A stretch of DNA of 7,329 nt, from assembly GCA_012797715.1 (NCBI GenBank), contig JAAZOO010000503.1, positions 1 through 7,329 of the forward strand. The letters run 5' to 3'. The stretch comes from Geobacteraceae bacterium. Its GTDB lineage: Bacteria > Desulfobacterota > Desulfuromonadia > Geobacterales > Geobacteraceae. A program made the position numbers and the translations under genes. Positions 1 through 6,807 of this stretch are shown here, one piece after another. Under the pieces are notes generated by a model. That model searched no databases. It worked only from the letters and a program-made list of their open reading frames with translations, and was not told where the DNA came from. Within the stretch, counting starts at the first letter, position 1. Every line of letters starts with the position of its first letter.

Positions 1-1107
1 ATCGAGGGGAATGGCATCGCCCGGAACGATCAACCGCTTTCCCTCCTCTTCCCCGGGGAGCAGGGAAGATATCTTTATCCGGACCGGCTCCGTATCCAGT
101 GCGCGCACGGTGCTGGCGGAGCAGGTCGGGCAGGAATAGTTGATGGTAATGGCGGGAAGGGTAAATTCACCGGGGGCGTAGAATCGCACCCGGCCCGTGA
201 TGACAATGGGACTTTTCGTGACTGCTTTCGCATAATCATAGGGATCGAAGGTGCAGTCGAACAACTCTTTCTGGAGGTTGGACGGCCGGAGATTCAGGGT
301 GGCCAGAGAGCTGGGATCGATGACAACCCGGTCGGAAAAGGTGACGGTGAGCGCAAACGGTATGCTGTCGCCGATGTTCCCGCCGTTCATGGGCACCGTC
401 ACTGCAGCGCTGATTGATTGCCTGATTTCCACCAGGTAGGGTGTTGCCCTGAGCACGTTGATATCTTCCGCCAGCAGGTTGAACGCCTTGAAAAAGGGAA
501 TTTTGGAGATATCCACACGGTAGCGTGTCCCCTTTTCATCACTTTCATCCCGCACGGCATGGGCCGCACTCAGCAGCGACTTCTGCCGCTCCTTGTCGGC
601 TCCGGCCTTCCATTCCATCTGAAACAGGGTAAAGAATGCGAACGTTGCATGGTTCAGGATCACGGCCGGGTGGACGTATTCCACGTCCCTGTCCCGGCTC
701 AACCGGTTCATGAGGCGACGGATATCCTCAAGATTCAGACCGGTGCGCATCTTGAAAAAACAGGCGTCTTCAGCAATATTGGGGTCGTAGTAATACTCGC
801 TGAAGAGATCGTAGGAGCGTACGATTGCCTCGGCCTTCTTCAAGACGAAACCGTCGATGGCGGACCCGGGCTCAGTGCCCGTGGCGGAAAAGCGCGGGTT
901 AAAGACAACGGTGAGCCACCGTCTGCTGATCTCCGGCACAACCCGCGTGCCGTCCCGGTAGAACCATACCGAGTCGAAGGAGAAGGGGGCCGCACTCCTT
1001 TTATGTCCCTCCGGGGAGCTGAATGTGGTCACCGCCCGTGCGGTGCCTGCGGGTATGGCAACAAGAAGGAGTAAAAGTGCAATGTATTTTCCGAACCAGG
1101 AATTCAT
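1..1107 (-). CDS. Exported BatD-like protein with a protease-prodomain-like N-terminus (3' end outside window)
   Basis: An uninterrupted minus-strand reading frame starts at ATG 1107 and is still open at base 1, giving 369 residues without a stop. Residues 1-25 form a clear signal peptide: Lys7, a Leu-rich core, then cleavage near ATARA-type residues (GTARA, 21-25). Residues about 48-150 (FYRDGTRVVPE, a WLTVVFN strand, a Lys/Ala helix, a DPN turn, DVEYVHPAV) resemble the prodomain placed before some subtilases (fervidolysin/I9 type). Residues about 225-369 are beta-rich. They carry the pattern VRFYAPGEFTLPAITINY followed by DTEPVRIKIS, which is typical of the BatD/oxygen-tolerance family. The start follows the DUF58 stop by 14 bases and has an AGGTG ribosome site 8 bases upstream. 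BatD-like proteins usually end in a membrane helix; here that part lies beyond the window. The role is probably as an envelope partner of the MoxR/DUF58 pair. The BatD assignment is likely; the prodomain resemblance is a judgement by eye. Confidence 0.8.
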   Translation of the reverse strand, partial: MNSWFGKYIALLLLLVAIPAGTARAVTTFSSPEGHKRSAAPFSFDSVWFYRDGTRVVPEISRRWLTVVFNPRFSATGTEPGSAIDGFVLKKAEAIVRSYDLFSEYYYDPNIAEDACFFKMRTGLNLEDIRRLMNRLSRDRDVEYVHPAVILNHATFAFFTLFQMEWKAGADKERQKSLLSAAHAVRDESDEKGTRYRVDISKIPFFKAFNLLAEDINVLRATPYLVEIRQSISAAVTVPMNGGNIGDSIPFALTVTFSDRVVIDPSSLATLNLRPSNLQKELFDCTFDPYDYAKAVTKSPIVITGRVRFYAPGEFTLPAITINYSCPTCSASTVRALDTEPVRIKISSLLPGEEEGKRLIVPGDAIPLD

Positions 1108-1115
1108 GGTGTCCG

Positions 1116-1120
1116 CACCT
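1116..1120 (-). promoter_or_regulatory. Ribosome binding site of the BatD-like gene
   Basis: The minus strand reads AGGTG with 8 bases to ATG 1107, inside the 14-base gap after the DUF58 stop. It supports ATG 1107 as the true start of the exported protein, in agreement with the signal peptide that begins there. Confidence 0.55.
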
Positions 1121-1121
1121 G

Positions 1122-2000
1122 CTACCAGCGTGAAGGGGGCCTTTTCATAAAGGCATTGATTTTCTCTGCAAAATCATCTTCCGGGGTGATGGTTACGAGA
1201 TCTATGCCCGCCCGGCTCAACCGGTTTCGGATGTTTTCGCGCATCCGGCTCATCGTGTCGTTATATTCCTTCCACCTGCCCAGATCCAGCGTTACGGTCG
1301 CGCCGCTCTCATAATCATAGAGTGGCACCATTCCCTTTGCATCGGCAGGCAGCCCTCTTTCGCACTCCTCAAGCACCTGGATGGCCTTGACCTCATGCTT
1401 GGTAGTTCCGTGTGCCGTATGGTGAAAGCTGTAGCTGAAATCGAGCGGATACATGAAGTCGGACAGGATGAAGGTCAGGCTCTCCGGAACTTCAGTGATG
1501 AGTTCGGTCAAAGCGACGTCCAGTTTTGTCGCGCTGCACGCAACCGGTTCGGCACGGGCGATGGCGTTCAGGATTTCCATGAAGTGCGACTTCCCCATGC
1601 GCGGCGGAATATACTCGACAATATCGTCCGCGAAGAGGATCAGGCCGCAGCCGTCGTTGCTCCGGATGGCGCTGTACGCCAGGGACACGGCGATGTTGGC
1701 CTGGAGCATCTCTTTCCTGCCGAAATGCACCGACCTGCTGATGTCGTACAGGAGCATGACATTGAAATAGCTCTCGGCAAGATACTCCCGCACATAGAAT
1801 TTCCCGGTCTTTGCCGTTGCCTTCCAGTCGATGTTCTTGAAGGAGTCGGCGGGCTCCATCTCCCGCAGCGCCCAGAACTCGTATCCCAGCCCCTTGAAAA
1901 TACTTTCCCAGTCGCCGGGGAACGGTGAATGCACCCGGTGATTGACAAATATTTCCAAGAGTTCCTTTTTGGAAAGGAGGCTTTTTTCCGATTTCGCCAT
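1122..2000 (-). CDS. DUF58 family protein with von Willebrand factor A-like MIDAS motif
   Basis: This is a 292-residue soluble protein with no signal peptide or membrane helix. Residues 41-72 carry the DUF58 hallmark: an aromatic-rich strand, then NIDWKATAKTGKFYVREY, equivalent to the usual IDWKASARTGRLYVREF. Next comes a VWA-like fold with MIDAS-type residues Asp86, Ser88 and Ser90 (YDISRS), Thr158 (ATKLDVAL) and Asp181 (LSDF), so a divalent-metal site seems intact. Family members work with MoxR AAA+ ATPases and are usually encoded just after them, as here. I chose ATG 2000, four bases after the MoxR stop. A TTG at 2018 would add six residues and overlap moxR by 14 bases; no strong ribosome site decides between them. 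Unlike many DUF58 proteins, it lacks the two N-terminal membrane helices. The gene ends with TAG at 1122. The family is clear; the substrate is unknown. Confidence 0.9.
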   Translation of the reverse strand: MAKSEKSLLSKKELLEIFVNHRVHSPFPGDWESIFKGLGYEFWALREMEPADSFKNIDWKATAKTGKFYVREYLAESYFNVMLLYDISRSVHFGRKEMLQANIAVSLAYSAIRSNDGCGLILFADDIVEYIPPRMGKSHFMEILNAIARAEPVACSATKLDVALTELITEVPESLTFILSDFMYPLDFSYSFHHTAHGTTKHEVKAIQVLEECERGLPADAKGMVPLYDYESGATVTLDLGRWKEYNDTMSRMRENIRNRLSRAGIDLVTITPEDDFAEKINAFMKRPPSRW

Positions 2001-2004
2001 GGCT

Positions 2005-3027
2005 TCAGTAGGGTTCAACCATTCTCAGAATTTCCCGGACGATCCAGTCGGCGCTGACCTGGCGGGACAGGGCAGCGCTGTTGAGCAGGATGCGATGCCG
2101 CAGCACATGCACGGCGCAGGCCGCAACATCATCGAAATCCACATAGTCCCGCTGCTTGCCGAAAGCATATGACTTGGACAGGGCCAGCAGTGATTCCGAT
2201 GCCCGGGGTGATGCTCCGAGCCTGATGTACTGATGGATATGGGCGGCACGCTCTTGCGCGGCATAGGTGTCGCGGGGGCGCGTGGCAATGCAGAGATTGA
2301 GGATGTAGTTCATGACGGTACCGCTCACCCGCACCCGATCATGGATGAGCTGCTGGATGGCCGTAATGTCGTCAAGGGTGAGGACCGTTTTCGTGTCGGC
2401 CTTGAGCTGGTCGAAGTTGGTGTTCTTCCGCCGTATGAGCTCATACTCTTCACCCTTTTGGGGATACCCCACGTCATATTTCACCATGAAACGGTCAACC
2501 TGGGCCTCCGCCAGCGGATAGGTGCCTATCTGTTCAATGGGGTTCTGCGTGGCAAGCACCATGAACGGATGGGGAATATCGTAGCGCATGCATTCGACGG
2601 TCACTTCCTTTTCCTGCATCGCCTGCAAAAGGGCGGACTGCACCTTGGGCGATGCCCGGTTTATTTCGTCGGCAAGGAAAATATTGCAGAAGACGGGCCC
2701 GAAATAGAATTCAAACTTCTCCTCCTTCTCATTCCAGATCATGGTCCCGGTGATGTCGCTGGGCATCTTGTCCGGAGTGACCTGGAAACGCTTGAAATTG
2801 CCGCCGATCACCTTTGCGAACGTCTCGACCGCAAGGCTCTTGGCCAGCCCCGGAACCCCCTCCAGCAGGATATGTCCCTTGGAAAGGAACGTATGAATCA
2901 TCAGGCTGATCATCTCCTCCTGACCGATGACAACCGTGGCGATTTCATCCTGAATCTGCCGAATCGTGTGCGCGTACCGCTCGAAAAGCTCGTCAGCCGC
3001 GGCTTCTCCGTGCCTGCTCTCCTGCAT
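2005..3027 (-). CDS. MoxR family AAA+ ATPase
   Basis: This is a 340-residue AAA+ ATPase of the MoxR type. These ATPases are thought to remodel proteins or help insert metal cofactors together with VWA-domain partners. Numbering from ATG 3027, Walker A is GVPGLAKS (57-64, Lys63) and Walker B is IFLADE (Asp120, Glu121) followed by the family's INRASPKVQSALLQAM helix. Sensor 1 is Asn162 in ATQNP, and the arginine in GASPRAS (Arg275) fits sensor 2. The length is normal and all nucleotide-binding residues are present, so it should be active. The start needs care: ATG 3033 touches the AAAGGA ribosome site with no spacer, while ATG 3027 lies six bases from it, so I prefer 3027. It begins directly after the permease gene and is followed four bases later by its DUF58 partner. 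Confidence 0.95.
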   Translation of the reverse strand: MQESRHGEAAADELFERYAHTIRQIQDEIATVVIGQEEMISLMIHTFLSKGHILLEGVPGLAKSLAVETFAKVIGGNFKRFQVTPDKMPSDITGTMIWNEKEEKFEFYFGPVFCNIFLADEINRASPKVQSALLQAMQEKEVTVECMRYDIPHPFMVLATQNPIEQIGTYPLAEAQVDRFMVKYDVGYPQKGEEYELIRRKNTNFDQLKADTKTVLTLDDITAIQQLIHDRVRVSGTVMNYILNLCIATRPRDTYAAQERAAHIHQYIRLGASPRASESLLALSKSYAFGKQRDYVDFDDVAACAVHVLRHRILLNSAALSRQVSADWIVREILRMVEPY

Positions 3028-3033
3028 AGGCAT

Positions 3034-3039
3034 TCCTTT
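3034..3039 (-). promoter_or_regulatory. Ribosome binding site that sets the MoxR start
   Basis: The minus strand reads AAAGGA, and its first two bases belong to the TAA stop of the permease gene. It abuts ATG 3033 but is six bases from ATG 3027, a more normal spacing, and so favours the downstream start. The arrangement also implies that moxR translation is coupled to the end of permease translation. Confidence 0.5.
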
Positions 3040-4069
3040 ACATATACTCGAACTGCTTTCTGTGCTTCACTATCAGGTAGAGAAAAAACGGGCCGCCAAG
3101 CATTGACGTGAGAATCCCCACCTTCAGATCAACCGTAACCAGGAGCCGCACCAGGAGGTCCGCGTAGATAATGAAAACCGCGGCGAGGAGTCCTGACAGG
3201 AATGCCAGCTTGCGGTTGTCCGGCCCCACAAGGCTGCGCATAATGTGCGGCGCCACCAGTCCCACGAATCCGATAACGCCCGAAACGGCAATGGCGCCGC
3301 CGGTTTCGATGGAAGAGAAGAGCAGAAGCCCGTTGCGGGAGCGTTTGATGTTGACCCCCAGGTTTGCCGCGGTTTCCTCCCCGAGCATGAGCAGGTTCAG
3401 GTCCCGGGCAAAATACAGGGTTCCCGCCAGCGCGAGGAACGTGGTTGGAACGACGATAGCCACATGCTCCCAGGAACGGTTATTGAGGTCTCCCATGAGC
3501 CAGTTTACGATCACCCTCCCCACGTCGAACTCCCGGGTGCTCAGGGTGATGACAAAGGACGTCAACGCGCCGAACACCAAATTGAGGGCTATGCCCGCCA
3601 GCAGCAGCGTGGATATGGAAGTCCGCCCCCGTGAGGTCGCAAGGGCGAAGACCAGGACCAGGGTGAGTATGGAAAAAATGATGGCTGCGCACGGCAGCGC
3701 CACGAGGGAACCGGAAGCCAGCCCCCCATAGATGGACAGCACGGCGCCCAGGGCGGCGCCCGAATCGATGCCCATGACGCCGGGACTGGCCATGGGGTTC
3801 TTGAAGATGCCCTGCATGATCGTGCCCTCACCTCCCAGGGAGAACCCCACCAGAAGCGCTACCAGAAAGCGCGGCAGCCGGCCGTCCCAGACTATGGCGG
3901 CTTCCACGTCGCTAATGGTGCCGCCATACAATCCCGCTTTCGACAGGAGAATCATCAGCACATGGGACGGGGAGATAGGCCATGAGCCCGAGGTAAGAGA
4001 AAGAAAGCCCCCCGCGGCAATCAGTATCACCAAGGCTGCACAGAAGCAGAAATCCCTTTTCTTCATCAT
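3038..4069 (-). CDS. FecCD/BtuC-type permease of a metal-chelate or cobalamin ABC importer
   Basis: This is a 343-residue hydrophobic protein expected to form the homodimeric inner-membrane channel of a type II ABC importer. Family landmarks are all visible: WDGRLPRFLVALLVG (61-75), IMQGIFKNPMASPGVMGIDSG (84-104), GFVGLVAPHIMRSLVGPDNR (267-286), which carries the cytoplasmic region that contacts the ATPase, and LGGPFFLYLI (324-333) near the C-terminus. A hydrophobic segment begins at about residue 8. The chosen start ATG 4069 overlaps the TGA stop of the binding-protein gene as ATGA, a sign of translational coupling. A second ATG follows immediately at 4066. The open frame runs further upstream to 4273, but that part lies wholly inside the binding-protein gene and is Pro/Arg-rich, so it is not credible. 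FecCD sequences alone do not separate cobalamin, heme and siderophore importers. Confidence 0.93.
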   Translation of the reverse strand: MMKKRDFCFCAALVILIAAGGFLSLTSGSWPISPSHVLMILLSKAGLYGGTISDVEAAIVWDGRLPRFLVALLVGFSLGGEGTIMQGIFKNPMASPGVMGIDSGAALGAVLSIYGGLASGSLVALPCAAIIFSILTLVLVFALATSRGRTSISTLLLAGIALNLVFGALTSFVITLSTREFDVGRVIVNWLMGDLNNRSWEHVAIVVPTTFLALAGTLYFARDLNLLMLGEETAANLGVNIKRSRNGLLLFSSIETGGAIAVSGVIGFVGLVAPHIMRSLVGPDNRKLAFLSGLLAAVFIIYADLLVRLLVTVDLKVGILTSMLGGPFFLYLIVKHRKQFEYM

Positions 4070-5103
4070 GGCGTATGCGGCTGCCGGTAGATGAGACCTG
4101 CGAGGTAATCGGCGCTCAGCAGCATGTAGTGGGAAGCTGCCCGCAGGTACACTCCGGGGACGGAATAGACGGTGCCCCTCTGTACCGCCCGGGCATGGGA
4201 CAGCACCCGGTTTGAGAGGAGCAGCTCCCTCAGTTTGCTGCGCTCGGGGAAGAGAATCACATCCGGATTCCATTTGAGCACGGTTTCGTAGTCAATCTGC
4301 GACCAGGATCGTATCCACTGCTCAGCCCCCACATTGACGGCACCAATCATCCCGCAGACGGAGGTGAAGTTGGAGGCGGCGCCGGGAACGTACCCGCCCT
4401 CATCGTAGTAGAGAACACGGACCGGACGCTCCCTCCGGGGTATTTTCGCCCTCAGATCCCGCAGCCTTCTGTCAATAAGCTTTACCAGTGCCCGGGCATT
4501 ACTCTCCTCGCCGATAATGTCGCCCACGAGCAGGATCTGCTCTTTCACCGACTCAATCGTCCCGAAGTAGCCGAGGTCAAAGCTGGGTATCCGTGCCTGC
4601 CGCAGCTTTTCCTTGAAATCAGCGCTGGAATAAAAGACGGTGAAAACCAGATCGGGCCGGTAGCCGATGATCAGTTCCGTCTGCCTTGACTGGAAAATCG
4701 GCCCCCGCGCCCTCACCTGGTCTGCTATGAAGCTGGAGTCAGTGTCGGCGGAAACCTCGTTAAAGGCAACCAGGCGCTCGCGCGGGCAGATTGCCCACAG
4801 GATCTCCGCGACGCCCACGGAATGCGGGATGATGCGCAGCGGCTTCCTTTTGACGGCAAAGGTCTTTTCTTCCTGCCGGAACGTATCCGTCTTGAAATCA
4901 TATTCTCTGAACGTGTAGCGCACTTCCCGGGGCCATCGCCCCTCGGCCTGTGCGGCCCCCCGTACATAGCTCAGCTCCTTCTTCAACCTGCCCATATCAA
5001 GGGGGGGGACTGCCCTCTGGACAGCGCCCTCCCCTGACGAGACAGAAGGAAGGAAAAAACTGCAAGCAACAAGAAATCCTGTCAGTATGCGGAAGAATCT
5101 CAT
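4066..5103 (-). CDS. Periplasmic substrate-binding protein (BtuF/FhuD/TroA-like, PF01497 type)
   Basis: This 345-residue protein captures the substrate outside the inner membrane and delivers it to the permease. Residues 1-24 form a signal peptide (MRFFRILTGFLVACSFF). It contains LVAC ending at Cys14, which matches a lipobox, but the region is short and a signal peptidase I cut near SVSSG is equally possible. The binding domain starts near residue 89 (RIIPHSVGVAEILWAI). It shows the usual ELIIGYRPDLVF (143-154) at the end of the first lobe, a helical linker around 182-222, and DYETVLKWNPDVILFP (271-286) in the second lobe. Residues about 28-88 form a charged extension before the domain, longer than in typical BtuF-like proteins. 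It lies 18 bases after the ATPase gene and its stop overlaps the permease start. The ligand cannot be read from the sequence. Confidence 0.9.
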   Translation of the reverse strand: MRFFRILTGFLVACSFFLPSVSSGEGAVQRAVPPLDMGRLKKELSYVRGAAQAEGRWPREVRYTFREYDFKTDTFRQEEKTFAVKRKPLRIIPHSVGVAEILWAICPRERLVAFNEVSADTDSSFIADQVRARGPIFQSRQTELIIGYRPDLVFTVFYSSADFKEKLRQARIPSFDLGYFGTIESVKEQILLVGDIIGEESNARALVKLIDRRLRDLRAKIPRRERPVRVLYYDEGGYVPGAASNFTSVCGMIGAVNVGAEQWIRSWSQIDYETVLKWNPDVILFPERSKLRELLLSNRVLSHARAVQRGTVYSVPGVYLRAASHYMLLSADYLAGLIYRQPHTP

Positions 5104-5121
5104 GGCGTCCGTTTCCGTGCC

Positions 5122-5883
5122 TCAGGTGTAGAAATCGAGGAACGTGCTGTCGTCGTGCTTGTACTCCCTCACATGAACCTGAAAAACCTGCCTGATATTT
5201 TCTTCGGAAAAAGCCTGTTCGGGAGTCCCAGAAAAAAACATCCGGCCGTTGTACAGTATGGAAATTGTATCACAAAACCTTCGCGCCAGATTCAGGTCAT
5301 GGATGGTCACCAGTATGGTTTTGTTCTGTTCCTTGAACTGCTTCAGAATCTTCACTATCTCCAGCGTGTGTTTGACATCCAGCTCGGAGGTCGGCTCATC
5401 GAGCAGTACCAGTGACGCTTCCGTGGCAATTGCCCTGGCGATTATCGCCAGCTGTCCCTCTCCGCCGGACAGCTCATTGATGTTCCGGTCCTTCAGGTCA
5501 TGGATATGGGTCTGGCGCAATGCCTGCTCGATTATCTCCCGGTCTTTGCGCCGCAACCCTTCAAACCGTCCCAGGTGCGGATTCCGTCCCATGGAGACGA
5601 TATCGAACACCGATATGGGAAAGGCGATGGTCGCGTTCTGCGGAACCAGGGTAACCAGGGCGCTCAGCTCTCTTCTCGGTATTGCACGGTAGTCTGTGCC
5701 CTGAATCATGACGGACCCGGACTGGGGTTCCCAGATCCTGCAGATATTTTTCAACAGGGTGGACTTGCCGGAACCATTGGGCCCGATAATTCCGTGAATC
5801 CTGCCGGGCTCGAATCGAGCGGAGATTCCGTCAAGGATCTTCGTGCCGTCCAATGAAAAATGAATCGAATCCACCACAAGCAT
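5122..5883 (-). CDS. ABC importer ATP-binding protein (FecE/BtuD type)
   Basis: This is a 253-residue cytoplasmic ATPase that powers the importer. Numbering from ATG 5883, Walker A is GPNGSGKST (34-42), the Q-loop glutamine is Gln82 in LVPQNA, the signature is LSGGE (138-142), Walker B is LVLLDEP (158-164) with a following SELD D-loop, and the switch histidine is His195 in TIHD. The stretch SMGRNPHLGRF (97-107) is typical of the FecE/BtuD/HmuV branch that serves chelate importers. After the signature it reads GEGQLAII instead of the common GxxQR, so the usual arginine is missing. A TTG at 5889 could add two residues; ATG 5883 is preferred, although neither has a clear ribosome site. It follows the membrane-protein gene by 18 bases and precedes the binding-protein gene by 18. 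Confidence 0.94.
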   Translation of the reverse strand: MLVVDSIHFSLDGTKILDGISARFEPGRIHGIIGPNGSGKSTLLKNICRIWEPQSGSVMIQGTDYRAIPRRELSALVTLVPQNATIAFPISVFDIVSMGRNPHLGRFEGLRRKDREIIEQALRQTHIHDLKDRNINELSGGEGQLAIIARAIATEASLVLLDEPTSELDVKHTLEIVKILKQFKEQNKTILVTIHDLNLARRFCDTISILYNGRMFFSGTPEQAFSEENIRQVFQVHVREYKHDDSTFLDFYT

Positions 5884-5901
5884 AGGCAAACCGGAAGGGT
5901 C

Positions 5902-6684
5902 TCACGAGCACAGTTTCAGTTTGTAGGTCACGGGAAGAATATATTTCGATACGACAACGCACAGAAAACCGAAGGAGACGGTAAGGCTCAGTGCCGGCGC
6001 CGTCAGATCAGGAGAAAGCTCCGTGGTTATCGCCAGGGCCGACCAGATAAAAAGCTGCCCCAGGAGAAGCTGGAAATTCTGCGCCAAGGTATAAATAACC
6101 CAGAAATTCCGTGACAGCCGTGCGTCGTCGCCCCTCCTGATTTTGATTTCAATGATTTTGAACCAGGTTCTGCCTTCGATTATCTGCGCGGATCCGTCGC
6201 ACACGTGATGGAGCAGGTAGAGCGCCACCAGCAGATGGGCCTTCCAGGAGATGCCGGCAAAGAAGTACGTGAACAGGGGCGGAAAACAGAGCAAAAGACA
6301 GACGCCGCCCAAGGCCTGCCCTGTGGCGACCCCCAGTTGAGCCCGTATGAGCCGTGCAATCTGAATCTTCCTGTCATGGACGGCTTCCAGGTGGTCAATG
6401 AACCCGGAGATGCAGGTGCTTGCTACCATGGTGATGCCCGGATATGCGTATTTCACCACGACACCGAGAATGGCGGCGACTTTCAGCTCCCGTTCCGCCA
6501 TGGAAAACATGGTAAAGAGGATAACGCCGTCAAGGATGTTCTTTCCGGCGGTATAAATGAGGTTGCCGATCTCCCCGTAGCGGTAAAAGGGGACCGAGAA
6601 CAGCGCCGCCACGTACAGTTTGATTTTCCGTGACAGGGGAGGGGTAATGTAGTCGGTGTGCGCTATCGGTTGATCAGTATCCAT
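5902..6684 (-). CDS. Unrecognised polytopic membrane protein, first gene of the importer operon
   Basis: I do not recognise this 260-residue protein. By eye it has about six membrane segments, near residues 43-62, 70-96, 116-143, 148-166, 193-220 and 230-250, and no signal peptide. Between the second and third segments the text SGFIDHLEAVHDRKIQ (93-108) looks like a loose motif A of the major facilitator superfamily (G-x-x-D ... D-R-K). The charged loop 170-192 (EGRTWFKIIEIKIRRGDDARL) resembles a central cytoplasmic loop. It could be a half-size facilitator-like protein, but this is weak. ATG 6684 is the only start codon between an in-frame stop upstream and the body of the gene. No Shine-Dalgarno sequence is visible before it. 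It lies 18 bases ahead of the ATPase gene and probably helps the importer or handles its product. Confidence 0.75.
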   Translation of the reverse strand: MDTDQPIAHTDYITPPLSRKIKLYVAALFSVPFYRYGEIGNLIYTAGKNILDGVILFTMFSMAERELKVAAILGVVVKYAYPGITMVASTCISGFIDHLEAVHDRKIQIARLIRAQLGVATGQALGGVCLLLCFPPLFTYFFAGISWKAHLLVALYLLHHVCDGSAQIIEGRTWFKIIEIKIRRGDDARLSRNFWVIYTLAQNFQLLLGQLFIWSALAITTELSPDLTAPALSLTVSFGFLCVVVSKYILPVTYKLKLCS

Positions 6685-6749
6685 AGGAGAAAACTCAAGT
6701 CCCCGTGTGTAAGGGGCGCTTTCAGTTCAGCGGCGGGACCGGGGTGAAA

Positions 6750-6790
6750 AAGCCCCAAAGAGGCGCAGCCACGGCGCTTCTTTGGGGCTT
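6750..6790 (-). terminator. Rho-independent terminator downstream of eutC
   Basis: Bases 6750-6766 and 6774-6790 pair over 17 positions, with a single G-T wobble, around a 7-base loop. In the minus-strand direction the stem ends GGGGCTT and runs into five consecutive T, then C. No comparable T run follows on the plus strand, so it acts on transcripts arriving from eutC, whose stop is 17 bases before it. The 65 bases between this hairpin and the next start (6685-6749) hold no promoter or riboswitch that I can recognise. Confidence 0.85.
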
Positions 6791-6807
6791 GGGCGCTTCT
6801 CAGCTTC

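Noticed and set aside
418..1074. A 218-residue plus-strand open frame
   Set aside because: It is antisense to the BatD-like gene, whose frame has a signal peptide and family motifs. The plus-strand translation is low in recognisable structure.
693..1226. Sixteen-base direct repeat (CCCGGCTCAACCGGTT) at 693-708 and 1211-1226
   Set aside because: Both copies encode NRLSR in their own genes with the same common codons. There are only two copies and no dyad or spacing pattern that suggests a regulatory site.
2233..3111. A 292-residue plus-strand open frame
   Set aside because: It lies antisense to moxR, matches no family, and the opposite strand carries complete AAA+ motifs. It is a by-product of GC-rich codon use.
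4070..4273. N-terminal extension of the permease by 68 residues
   Set aside because: It lies entirely within the binding-protein gene in another frame, is Pro/Arg-rich, and would precede the normal first membrane helix. The ATGA overlap start at 4069 fits better.
6692..6720. Short inverted repeat CCCC...GGGG in the leader of the membrane-protein gene
   Set aside because: It has only four paired bases with an 8-base loop, too weak to call an operator or riboswitch.
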